From Bin80 sp965219915 (GTDB lineage: Bacteria; Bacteroidota; Rhodothermia; Rhodothermales; Bin80), in NCBI GenBank assembly GCA_965219915.1, contig OZ244794.1:1984001-2048000 (forward strand): 64,000 bases of DNA. Reading direction: 5' to 3'. The position numbers were made by a program, and so were the translations under genes. Shown in pieces: positions 28,949-36,489 of this stretch (the first letter of the stretch is position 1; every line of letters begins with the position of its first letter). The notes under the pieces were generated by a model that was not told the DNA's origin, searched no databases, and worked only from the letters and a program-made list of their open reading frames with translations.

Positions 28949-29904
28949 GAGCAATGTCCCTGATACCAGGTATAGGTCTTTTGTATACCCATTCGCAACG
29001 ATGTTGGAGCCTGCCAACCCAACTGTGCAAGGCGAGAAACATCCACAAGCTTGCGGGGCGTGCCATCAGGCTTTGAACGATCGAAGTCAAGTGTGCAGTT
29101 TGTACCGATGACTTCTTGAAGCAGCACGCACAGCTCCCTGATGCTCAGATCCTTACCACAACCCACGTTCAGCATCGAGTCGGGGGCTACACGGTTAAGC
29201 TGATCTTCTGGAGTTTCCAGCACGAACACACAGGCATCGGCCATATCTTCGCTGTATAGAAATTCTCTTCTGGGCCTTCCGGAGCCCCACACAGATACAC
29301 GGTCGTCACCCCGGATGCCCGCTTCATGAAACTTGCGCATGAGCGCAGGCAGTACATGACTCGAAGTCAGGTCGAAGTTATCTCCTGGACCATACAGATT
29401 AGTCGCCATGAGAGTAACAAAATCACATCCATGCTGCCGACGAAGTGCTTGGCATTGAACAACACCGGCAATCTTGGCCACGGCATACCATCGATTCGTG
29501 ATTTCGAGAGGGCCGGTAAGCAGTGCAGTTTCTTTGAGGGGTTGCGGAGCTTCCCGGGGGTAAATGCATGTGCTGCCCAGAAAAACCAGACGCTTTACAC
29601 GGCAGTTTTTCGCGGCTTGCAATACATTGTTTTGGATTGAGAGGTTATCGCCCAAAAAATCTGCGGGGTACTGGTCGTTGGCAAGTATACCTCCTACACG
29701 GGCTGCGGCCAGGATAACGTATTCTGGCTGATTCTCAGCAAAAAAATCATTGACGGCGCTTTGAGCACGAAGATCCAGTTCATTGCTTGTTCGAAGCAGC
29801 AGATTTCTGTACCCGTTCGCACGAAGTTTTTTGACGATCGATCGTCCCAACAGTCCGCTATGTCCAGCCACATAAATGGAGGCTTCTGGATCAAAAAGAT
29901 GCAT
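28945..29904 (-). CDS. fcl: GDP-L-fucose synthase
   Basis: Epimerises and reduces GDP-4-keto-6-deoxymannose to GDP-L-fucose with NADPH. I choose the ATG at 29904: it lies 4 bases after the stop of the upstream gene and gives the family's normal N-terminus (IYVAGHSGLLGRSIVKKL). Longer frames to 29967 would overlap the upstream gene. Recognisable parts are AARVGGILANDQYPADF, LGSTCIYPREAPQPLKE, WYAVAKIAGV (Tyr-x3-Lys) and ATNLYGPGDNFD, with ending GTPRKLVDVSRLAQLGW. At 319 residues it matches family length. It works directly with gmd. Confidence 0.95.
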   Translation of the reverse strand: MHLFDPEASIYVAGHSGLLGRSIVKKLRANGYRNLLLRTSNELDLRAQSAVNDFFAENQPEYVILAAARVGGILANDQYPADFLGDNLSIQNNVLQAAKNCRVKRLVFLGSTCIYPREAPQPLKETALLTGPLEITNRWYAVAKIAGVVQCQALRRQHGCDFVTLMATNLYGPGDNFDLTSSHVLPALMRKFHEAGIRGDDRVSVWGSGRPRREFLYSEDMADACVFVLETPEDQLNRVAPDSMLNVGCGKDLSIRELCVLLQEVIGTNCTLDFDRSKPDGTPRKLVDVSRLAQLGWQAPTSLRMGIQKTYTWYQGHCS

Positions 29905-29908
29905 ACCG

Positions 29909-30853
29909 TCAGGGCGTTTGTCTAATTTTTTGACGAACATAGGCGAGTGTGCGCTGGAGTCCTTCAATGCGGTCCACGCGCGGGCGCCAGCCGAGAAGAT
30001 CCTGTGCGAGAGAGGTGTCGGGTTGCCGATTTTTGGGGTCGTCCTCGGGAAGCTTGTGCTGAATGATTGTACTCTTGCTATTTGTCAGCGAAATAATTTC
30101 TTTTGCAAAATCCATAATGGAAATTTCATCACGGCTACCGATGTTGACAGGACTCGTGACGCTGCTGTTGAGGAGCCGAACGATTCCCTCGATAGTGTCG
30201 TCTACATAAGCGAATGATCGTGTTTGGTCACCGGTTCCGTGGACCGTAACGGGCTCGTCACAAAGCGCCTGACGCATAAAGGCGGGGAGCGCCCGCCCGT
30301 CATTTAAACGCATGCGAGGGCCATATGTGTTGAAGATGCGCACAATGCGTGTCTGAACGCCGTGATATCGATGATAGGCCATGGTTAGTGCCTCTGCAAA
30401 CCGCTTGGCTTCATCGTAGACTCCGCGCAATCCAACTGGATTTACGTTGCCCCAATACGTCTCTTTTTGGGGATGCTCCAAGGGGTCACCGTACACTTCG
30501 CTTGTTGAGGCTAGCAGGAAACAGGCATTCTTAGCTTTGGTCAGTCCGAGTGCGTTATGGGTGCCAAGTGCACCAACCTTGAGTGTTTGAATGGGGAGTC
30601 GCAGGTAGTCAATAGGGGAGGCCGGGCTGGCAAAGTGGAGGACATAATCCAATTGGCCCTCAATCTCAATATATTCGGTTACATCGCGTTCAAGGAAAGT
30701 AAATCCAGAGTTCTGTTCCAAGTGGGCGATATTGCTGGACGATCCAGTCAGAAAGTTGTCCATGCAGACAACCTCGTGTCCATCGTCCAGTAGCCGGTCA
30801 CACAGATGAGATCCTAGGAAACCAGCGCCACCAGTGATCAAGGTCCGCGGCAT
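29909..30853 (-). CDS. UDP-glucuronate decarboxylase (UDP-xylose synthase family)
   Basis: 314-residue NAD-dependent extended short-chain dehydrogenase. Motifs: TLITGGAGFLGSHLCDRLL, the characteristic LHFASPASPIDY segment, STSEVYGDPLEHPQ, RGVYDEAKRFAEAL (Tyr-x3-Lys) and RIFNTYGPRM, then DDTIEGIVRL. The PASPIDY and RGVYDEAKR motifs match UDP-glucuronate decarboxylases that make UDP-xylose, rather than UDP-galactose epimerases. It is the first gene of the operon running down to uxaA, downstream of a good promoter-like box. Confidence 0.9.
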   Translation of the reverse strand: MPRTLITGGAGFLGSHLCDRLLDDGHEVVCMDNFLTGSSSNIAHLEQNSGFTFLERDVTEYIEIEGQLDYVLHFASPASPIDYLRLPIQTLKVGALGTHNALGLTKAKNACFLLASTSEVYGDPLEHPQKETYWGNVNPVGLRGVYDEAKRFAEALTMAYHRYHGVQTRIVRIFNTYGPRMRLNDGRALPAFMRQALCDEPVTVHGTGDQTRSFAYVDDTIEGIVRLLNSSVTSPVNIGSRDEISIMDFAKEIISLTNSKSTIIQHKLPEDDPKNRQPDTSLAQDLLGWRPRVDRIEGLQRTLAYVRQKIRQTP

Positions 30854-30903
30854 CAGCGATGATAGACCGTCCTAAATAATTAAGCGTATGTTCATTTCCG
30901 AAC

Positions 30904-30930
30904 AAAGTTACAACCTGAATGCTCACCAAT
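30904..30930 (-). promoter_or_regulatory. Bacteroidota-type promoter for the sugar-nucleotide operon
   Basis: On the minus strand TAACTTTG (plus 30904-30911) fits the -7 consensus TAnnTTTG exactly. A TTG (plus 30928-30930) lies 16 bases upstream, slightly closer than the usual spacing. The box is about 50 bases before the first ATG of the operon (30853). Confidence 0.5.
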
Positions 30931-30941
30931 TGACAGTTTGT

Positions 30942-31694
30942 TCAGAGTGGGGCAAGCTTGTGCGGAGAGGTCTCCCGGATCAGCGCACGTGCCAGTGCAC
31001 GGGCAGGATCAACGAGGGTTACATCCGGCATATGCGGTACAGCAAGCGGCAGTTCTGTACATCCCAGGATCACAGCTTCTGCACCCAGATCACAGCATGT
31101 GTGTACAGCTGAAAGAACCATATCGCGTGCTTGTAAAGTTACAGGGGCCGATTTGGCTTTAATTCCAAATATTGGATCAAATATAGCACGGTGTACCACA
31201 TGTTCCGCGATTTCGTTGCTGGGCATAATTGGGGTAAGGCCAGCACGTTCTACAGCGGATTGGTACAAGCCTAGGCGATGAACACTCAGGGTTGACAGAC
31301 ATCCGATATGAGTAATACCCGGCAGTGCTTCCTGTATGTATCGAATGGTTTCCTGGATAAGATGCAGTATGCGGATGTTCAAGTCCTTCAGTGAGTTTGT
31401 CAGTGCGTTGAATATTTCTGGAGCATGTGCAGAATTGCAGGGTATCCCTGCGACACGAACCCCCAATTCGGCAAGTGTACGGGCCACAGAAGCGATGGCG
31501 AATCCGGGATTCTTCGTAATTTCCCCGAACACGTATGCACTTCGATCCCCAATCTTGTGGCCGTACGAAAGAAGCGCCATTGGAAGATGCTCCTGATCTT
31601 TTGCAGCGGTGGTTTCCGCGATGACTTTTTCGGCAAGGTCGAGACCGGCCTGTGGTCCCATTCCGCCGATAATGCCAATAATTGGAGGTTCCAT
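30942..31694 (-). CDS. Aspartate/glutamate racemase family protein
   Basis: 250 residues from the ATG at 31694 (MEPPIIGIIGGMGPQAG); a longer frame is less likely because this start matches the family's N-terminus. Cofactor-independent racemases use two cysteines. Both are present: Cys86 in GIPCNSAH and Cys212 in GCTELPL. The GGMGP motif and GCTELPL are typical of the aspartate racemase branch rather than MurI glutamate racemase. A role in D-aspartate supply or sugar-amino acid metabolism is inferred. The substrate is not proven. Confidence 0.9.
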   Translation of the reverse strand: MEPPIIGIIGGMGPQAGLDLAEKVIAETTAAKDQEHLPMALLSYGHKIGDRSAYVFGEITKNPGFAIASVARTLAELGVRVAGIPCNSAHAPEIFNALTNSLKDLNIRILHLIQETIRYIQEALPGITHIGCLSTLSVHRLGLYQSAVERAGLTPIMPSNEIAEHVVHRAIFDPIFGIKAKSAPVTLQARDMVLSAVHTCCDLGAEAVILGCTELPLAVPHMPDVTLVDPARALARALIRETSPHKLAPL

Positions 31695-31738
31695 TGATGT
31701 TTGTTGTAGTATAAGGTTAATGACCAAGTTGAAATTTT

Positions 31739-31746
31739 TATCTTTG
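31739..31746 (+). promoter_or_regulatory. -7 box upstream of tRNA-Gln
   Basis: TATCTTTG fits TAnnTTTG and lies 38 bases before the tRNA. A well-spaced -33 element is not obvious. A CTTTG...CAAAG inverted repeat (31742-31757) overlaps it. A second box in the other orientation (TAAATTTG, plus 31772-31779) could serve the racemase gene. Confidence 0.4.
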
Positions 31747-31784
31747 CGTACACAAAGTAATGGGCTATCCCCAAATTTAGCTAA

Positions 31785-31855
31785 TGCCCGGTCGTCTAAT
31801 GGCAGGACAGCGGCCTTTGGAGCCGTCGGTGGAGGTTCGAGTCCTCCCCGGGCAA
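31785..31855 (+). tRNA. tRNA-Gln (anticodon TTG)
   Basis: Full cloverleaf: acceptor TGCCCGG pairs with CCGGGCA (31848-31854), D stem GTCT/GGAC, anticodon stem GCGGC/GCCGT, and T arm GGAGG-TTCGAGT-CCTCC. The anticodon TTG is at 31817-31819, reading CAA. The discriminator is A and no CCA is encoded. It precedes prs by 34 bases and may share its transcript. Confidence 0.96.
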
Positions 31856-31889
31856 CTTAATTGTTTTTGTACAACGCAGACTTGAAGAG

Positions 31890-32834
31890 ATGTCGCCAAA
31901 TCAAGAGTTACCCATAGGGATATTTACTGGCAGCAGCAACCCGGTGCTTGCGGAGCGGATTGCCGCTTCCTACGGTCAGTCACTTGGCAAGCTCAGCCGG
32001 GTGGTATTTTCAGATGGTGAATTGTACGCAAAGTATCAGGAGTCTATCCGCGGAAGAGATCTCTTCATTATCCAGAGTACGTACCCCAACGCGGATAACT
32101 GGATGGAACTTCTGTTACTGATAGATGCTGCCAAACGCGCTTCTGCGGTGCGGATCAACGCTGTGATCCCTTACTTTGGCTATGCACGCCAGGAACGCAA
32201 AGATCAGCCAAGGGTGCCCATTGCTGCCAAACTGATGGCAGATCTGTTGCAGACAGCGGGCATTAACCGGGTTCTGACCATGGATTTGCATGCTTCACAG
32301 ATTCAGGGATTTTTTGACGTTCCTGTGGATCATTTGTACGCCTCAGCAGTATTCACGGGCTATTTTCAGAATCTCCGTCTGTCGAATTTGGTTGTGGTTG
32401 CGCCGGATGTAGGTGCGATCAAGATGGCCCGAGCTTATGCCAATAGACTCGACACAGATCTTGCGGTTATAGATAAGCGGAGGCCACATCCGAACGCAGC
32501 GGAGATTATGAATATTATTGGTGAGGTCAAAGGACGCAATGTGCTCCTGATTGACGATATAATCGACACGGCGGGAACCTTAACGAATGCCGCCAATGCT
32601 CTCAGGGAAGCTGGAGCACACGAAATCATGGCAGCATGTACACATCCACTCCTTTCAGGTAAAGCCTATGAAAGGATTGAGTCTTCTGTTTTGAGTAAGC
32701 TCGTGGTTACCGACAGTATCCCTCTCAAACGTGAGTCTGAATTTGTGGAGGTAGTCAGTGTTGCCGAGATGTTTGCTGATGCAATTCAGCGCATCGCAAC
32801 TGACGACTCAGTTTCTACCCTGTTCAATCCGTAA
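31890..32834 (+). CDS. prs: Ribose-phosphate pyrophosphokinase (PRPP synthetase)
   Basis: Cytoplasmic enzyme making PRPP from ribose 5-phosphate and ATP for nucleotide, His and Trp synthesis. 314 residues, usual length. Key parts: IGIFTGSSNPVLAERIA, FSDGELYAKYQESIRGRD, IPYFGYARQERKDQPRVPI (ATP-binding flexible loop and metal site), MDLHASQIQGFFDVPVDHLYA, and the PRPP-binding VLLIDDIIDTAGTL. The next genes rplY and pth follow after 14 and 30 bases, a common conserved order. Confidence 0.97.
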   Translation: MSPNQELPIGIFTGSSNPVLAERIAASYGQSLGKLSRVVFSDGELYAKYQESIRGRDLFIIQSTYPNADNWMELLLLIDAAKRASAVRINAVIPYFGYARQERKDQPRVPIAAKLMADLLQTAGINRVLTMDLHASQIQGFFDVPVDHLYASAVFTGYFQNLRLSNLVVVAPDVGAIKMARAYANRLDTDLAVIDKRRPHPNAAEIMNIIGEVKGRNVLLIDDIIDTAGTLTNAANALREAGAHEIMAACTHPLLSGKAYERIESSVLSKLVVTDSIPLKRESEFVEVVSVAEMFADAIQRIATDDSVSTLFNP

Positions 32835-32848
32835 GTCATCATTTTTGA

Positions 32849-33451
32849 ATGAACGCTATTTCGATCACAGCAGAAGCGCGTGCACCTGGCAAGGCCGCAG
32901 CCCGGGAAGTGCGTAGGCAGGGAAATGTACCATGTGTTCTTTATGGACATCATGTAGAGGCGCGATGCTTTACAACCAGTGAGAGAAGCCTCAAACCGCT
33001 CATTTTCACCAATCGCACCCACATTGTTAACGTGAGTCTTGGAAACGACAGCTGGGATTGCATTATTAAGGACGTGGCCTATCATCCGGTTACTGACCGT
33101 CCCATGCACGTGGACTTCCAGGTTCTTCAGGCAGGCGAGAAGGTGACACTTTCCGTGCCGCTCAATTTCGTCGGCGTTTCGGTCGGACAAGCCCAGGGGG
33201 GATTGCCGAGCTATATACTTAATGAGCTGACGGTAAGCTGTTTTCCACGGGACATTCCTACAAAGATTGATATAGATATCAGTGAAGTGGGAATTGGGCA
33301 GTCACTTCACGTACGTGACTTGAATGAGGACAAGTTGGATTTTCTGGCGCCGGAGGACCAGATTTTGATGACCGTAGAGGCTCCGCGAGCTGCTGAGGAG
33401 GAGGTAGAAGAAGGAGAAGAAGAGATAGAGGAAGGAGAAGTTGAGGAATAA
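32849..33451 (+). CDS. rplY: 50S ribosomal protein L25 (Ctc/TL5 family)
   Basis: 200 residues, the long TL5/Ctc form that binds 5S rRNA. The N-terminal L25 domain contains GKAAAREVRRQGNVPCVLYG and a HVDFQ motif; the C-terminal TL5 domain begins near VTLSVPLNFVG. The protein ends in a very acidic tail (EEEVEEGEEEIEEGEVEE), encoded by a purine-rich stretch. Such tails occur in family members, but this one is long. It sits between prs and pth. Confidence 0.95.
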   Translation: MNAISITAEARAPGKAAAREVRRQGNVPCVLYGHHVEARCFTTSERSLKPLIFTNRTHIVNVSLGNDSWDCIIKDVAYHPVTDRPMHVDFQVLQAGEKVTLSVPLNFVGVSVGQAQGGLPSYILNELTVSCFPRDIPTKIDIDISEVGIGQSLHVRDLNEDKLDFLAPEDQILMTVEAPRAAEEEVEEGEEEIEEGEVEE

Positions 33452-33481
33452 GGCCAGAGAGACCGTTCACAGGTGGGGCCT

Positions 33482-34114
33482 ATGCCTCGACGAAAACGCG
33501 TGATTCTTGGGCTAGGCAATCCGGGGGCGAAGTATGCGGGTACCCGTCACAATGTGGGATTTGAGGTAGTTGACCGGATTGCAGAACGGTGCAAAATATC
33601 GCTGAAGCCAAATCCTCGAACGAACGCAATCACAGGAAAGGGGCGCTGGCGCGGTTACAAGTTTGTCGTCGCAAAACCTCAAACATGGATGAATCGTGCA
33701 GGGGAATCAGCACGTAGCCTTCAACGACGAATGAATCTGGGCCAACAGGAATTCCTGGTAGTGCTGGATGATATTCATTTGCCGATCGGAGCTTTACGGT
33801 TGCGACAGGGAGGAAGTGCGGGAGGACATAACGGCATGCAGAGCATTATTGATAGCCTTGGAGATGATAATATCCCAAGGTTACGAGTAGGGATCGGAGG
33901 AGATTTTAAACGTGGCGGGCAGTCGGATTATGTCCTGTCCGAGTTCAATGAAGAAGAAAAAATCATAATTGATACAACGCTCAACGACGCGCGGGATGCG
34001 GCACTGATGTTCGTTACAGATGGGATTGTACCAGCTATGAATCTGTTTAATCGGCGAACTACAAGTCACCCTGGGGTAGTCAATTCCGGAGGTACAGAAC
34101 AGCTGGACCGCTGA
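33482..34114 (+). CDS. pth: Peptidyl-tRNA hydrolase
   Basis: Releases peptides from stalled peptidyl-tRNA. The ATG at 33482 follows an AGGTGG-like ribosome-binding site; the GTG nine bases upstream is less likely. Family residues are present: His23 in TRHNVGF, Asn71 in TWMNRAG, Asp96 in VLDDIHLP and Asn117 in GGHNG. 210 residues, with a slightly longer C-terminus than the E. coli enzyme. Confidence 0.96.
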   Translation: MPRRKRVILGLGNPGAKYAGTRHNVGFEVVDRIAERCKISLKPNPRTNAITGKGRWRGYKFVVAKPQTWMNRAGESARSLQRRMNLGQQEFLVVLDDIHLPIGALRLRQGGSAGGHNGMQSIIDSLGDDNIPRLRVGIGGDFKRGGQSDYVLSEFNEEEKIIIDTTLNDARDAALMFVTDGIVPAMNLFNRRTTSHPGVVNSGGTEQLDR

Positions 34115-34190
34115 TGAGCAAAAGTATCGACAGCTACAGCCACCCGGTCTCAGGTTTGATCACTAAGTCCAAATTCAATTCAATTATATA

Positions 34191-36299
34191 ATGCAAGTAG
34201 GTCTTTTGATTTCTCTGGTGTGCGCTTGTGGGTTTGTCGCGCTTTTCTTTGCCTGGACCAAGGCGAGATGGATCACTAGGCAATCTCCCGGCACCGAGCA
34301 AATGGTTGCGATTGCCGGTTACATTGCACGGGGAGCTCAGGCCTTTCTGAGGCGGGAGTACCGTGTTCTTTCGATCTTTGTTTTCTCAGTAGCCGTGATT
34401 CTCGCAGTGACAGGCCTGATGGGAGGAGCGGATTCAGGTCGCTCCCCACTCATTGCTGTGTCATTCCTGGTTGGTGCCGTCTGCAGCGGGGCTGCAGGAT
34501 TTGTTGGTATGCGTGTGGCCACAAAAGCGAACGTTCGGACGACCAATGCAGCACGAACGGGGCTATCCGAGGCGCTCAGCATTGCGTTTTCCGGTGGTCT
34601 GGTCATGGGATTATGTGTGGTTGGCCTAGGTATTCTGGGGCTCGCTGGCCTGTTTTTTGTATACAGCGGGTTGACTGACTGGACAACCATCAAAGTTATC
34701 GATGTTATTTCCGGGTTTTCCCTAGGGGCCTCATCTATAGCTCTTTTTGCACGTGTAGGTGGCGGGATATACACAAAGGCTGCTGATGTAGGGGCTGACC
34801 TGGCCGGCAAGGTTTACGAAGGAATCCCTGAAGACGATGCACGTAACCCGGCGACGATTGCCGATAACGTTGGAGATAATGTTGGAGATGTTGCCGGTAT
34901 GGGAGCGGACCTCTTCGAGAGTTACGTCGGCTCAATCATCGGTGCGATGGTGCTTGGTACGGGTTTCCTGACCGTATTTGAGGGCTCGGGGGCGGCGTTA
35001 GGGGATTTGAGTGCAGTGGTCCTTCCTCTGGTGCTGGGGGCCGTGGGGATCTTGGTTTCTGTGTTGGGATCCTTCTTCGTTCGTGTGAAGGAGGGCGGAA
35101 ACCCGCAGAAAGGATTGAACCTTGGTGAATTTGGTGCGAGTGCAGTTATGGCGGTACTCGCATTTTTTGTGATCACCTGGATGTTGCCTACTGAGTGGGT
35201 GGCCACTACAAGTATTGTGGGGGAAAAAGTCTATACATCGGTGGGCGTGTTTTGGGCAATGCTCATCGGATTGGTATCCGGTGTTCTCATTGGTCTGGCA
35301 ACCGAGTATTTCACATCCACGGCAACATTACCAACATTCCTTATTGCAAAGCAGAGTGTAACCGGGGCGGCAACTAATATTATTTCAGGTCTCGGGGCGG
35401 GCATGTATTCAACTGGAGTTCCCGCATTAGTGTTAGCCCTGGCAATTGTTGGGGCTTTCAGTACCGCGGGACTTTACGGGATAGCCATTGCAGCGGTGGG
35501 TATGCTATCAGTTACCGGTATTCAGTTGGCGGTGGATGCATATGGACCAATCAGCGATAATGCGGGTGGCATCGCGGAAATGGCGCATTTGCCAGCGGAG
35601 GTCCGGGAGCGAACCGATAAACTGGATGCGGTTGGTAATACGACAGCGGCTATTGGTAAGGGTTTTGCTATTGGCTCGGCAGCCCTGACAGCGCTGGCAC
35701 TGTTTGCTGCATTCATGCAGCAGGCCGGGCTTGAAACGATCAATGTCGCTCAACCCAACATTCTTGCAGGTCTGTTGGTTGGGGCTACACTTCCGTACGT
35801 GTTCAGTGCAATGGCTATGGGTGCTGTAGGGCGTGCGTCGGCTGATATGATTACGGAGGTTGGCAGGCAGTTCAAAGAGATCCCAGGGTTGCGTGAAGGA
35901 ACAGCCACTGCAGAGTATGCCAAGTGTGTAGATATCTCAACTGCGGCGGCAATCCGAGAAATGATTGCTCCCGGTCTGTTGGCTATTCTGGTGCCGGTGA
36001 TTGTTGGATTCATTAGTCCGGATATGCTAGGAGGCCTACTTGTTGGCGTAACCGTTTCAGGTGTTTTGTTTGCCATATTCCAATCGAACGCTGGAGGGGC
36101 GTGGGATAATGCCAAGAAGCGCATAGAGGGAGGGATCAGTATTGATGGAGTGGCTTTAGGGAAAGGAACAGAAGCACATAAGGCCTCCGTCGTTGGCGAT
36201 ACGGTTGGGGATCCATTCAAGGATACGTCCGGGCCGAGCTTGAATATTTTGATTAAGCTGATCGCAGTGGTTGCGCTCGTGATTGCACCGCTTCTTTAA
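34191..36299 (+). CDS. hppA: Membrane-bound pyrophosphatase, K+-dependent, ion-pumping
   Basis: Inner-membrane pump that couples pyrophosphate hydrolysis to H+ and/or Na+ transport. About 16 membrane segments in 702 residues. The substrate site shows GGGIYTKAADVGADLAGKVY, then EDDARNPATIADNVGDNVGD, and the late site VVGDTVGDPFKDTSGPS. The segment VGNTTAAIGKGFAIGSAALTAL carries Ala where K+-independent enzymes have Lys, so this is the K+-dependent class. Which ion is pumped cannot be read safely here. There is no obvious coupled neighbour. Confidence 0.96.
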   Translation: MQVGLLISLVCACGFVALFFAWTKARWITRQSPGTEQMVAIAGYIARGAQAFLRREYRVLSIFVFSVAVILAVTGLMGGADSGRSPLIAVSFLVGAVCSGAAGFVGMRVATKANVRTTNAARTGLSEALSIAFSGGLVMGLCVVGLGILGLAGLFFVYSGLTDWTTIKVIDVISGFSLGASSIALFARVGGGIYTKAADVGADLAGKVYEGIPEDDARNPATIADNVGDNVGDVAGMGADLFESYVGSIIGAMVLGTGFLTVFEGSGAALGDLSAVVLPLVLGAVGILVSVLGSFFVRVKEGGNPQKGLNLGEFGASAVMAVLAFFVITWMLPTEWVATTSIVGEKVYTSVGVFWAMLIGLVSGVLIGLATEYFTSTATLPTFLIAKQSVTGAATNIISGLGAGMYSTGVPALVLALAIVGAFSTAGLYGIAIAAVGMLSVTGIQLAVDAYGPISDNAGGIAEMAHLPAEVRERTDKLDAVGNTTAAIGKGFAIGSAALTALALFAAFMQQAGLETINVAQPNILAGLLVGATLPYVFSAMAMGAVGRASADMITEVGRQFKEIPGLREGTATAEYAKCVDISTAAAIREMIAPGLLAILVPVIVGFISPDMLGGLLVGVTVSGVLFAIFQSNAGGAWDNAKKRIEGGISIDGVALGKGTEAHKASVVGDTVGDPFKDTSGPSLNILIKLIAVVALVIAPLL

Positions 36300-36438
36300 G
36301 GTCAAACGTTCTCTGGCGCCCCTTCTGCAAGTTTGTCGTGTACCGCGAGAAAGTCGATCTTTCTGTGCCCTCCAAAACTGGCTGCGCCGAGTATTAGCCG
36401 CTTTGCAGGGTCGTGATTTGCGTAACTTGAACCCGCCT

Positions 36439-36454
36439 CACCACATTGGTGGTG
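36439..36454 (+). terminator. Small hairpin between hppA and the second TonB receptor
   Basis: CACCAC-ATTG-GTGGTG forms a perfect 6-bp stem with a 4-base loop, about 140 bases past the hppA stop. A weak T-rich stretch (TATTATTTT at 36461-36469) follows. It could be a terminator, or a leader element for the receptor gene that begins at 36490. Confidence 0.3.
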
Positions 36455-36489
36455 GTGCACTATTATTTTGGAACACTAATTTCGCTCCT

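Noticed and set aside
33279..33519. Minus-strand frames opposite the rplY acidic tail
   Set aside because: Low-complexity Leu/Ser-rich translations are the mirror of the purine-rich Glu codons.
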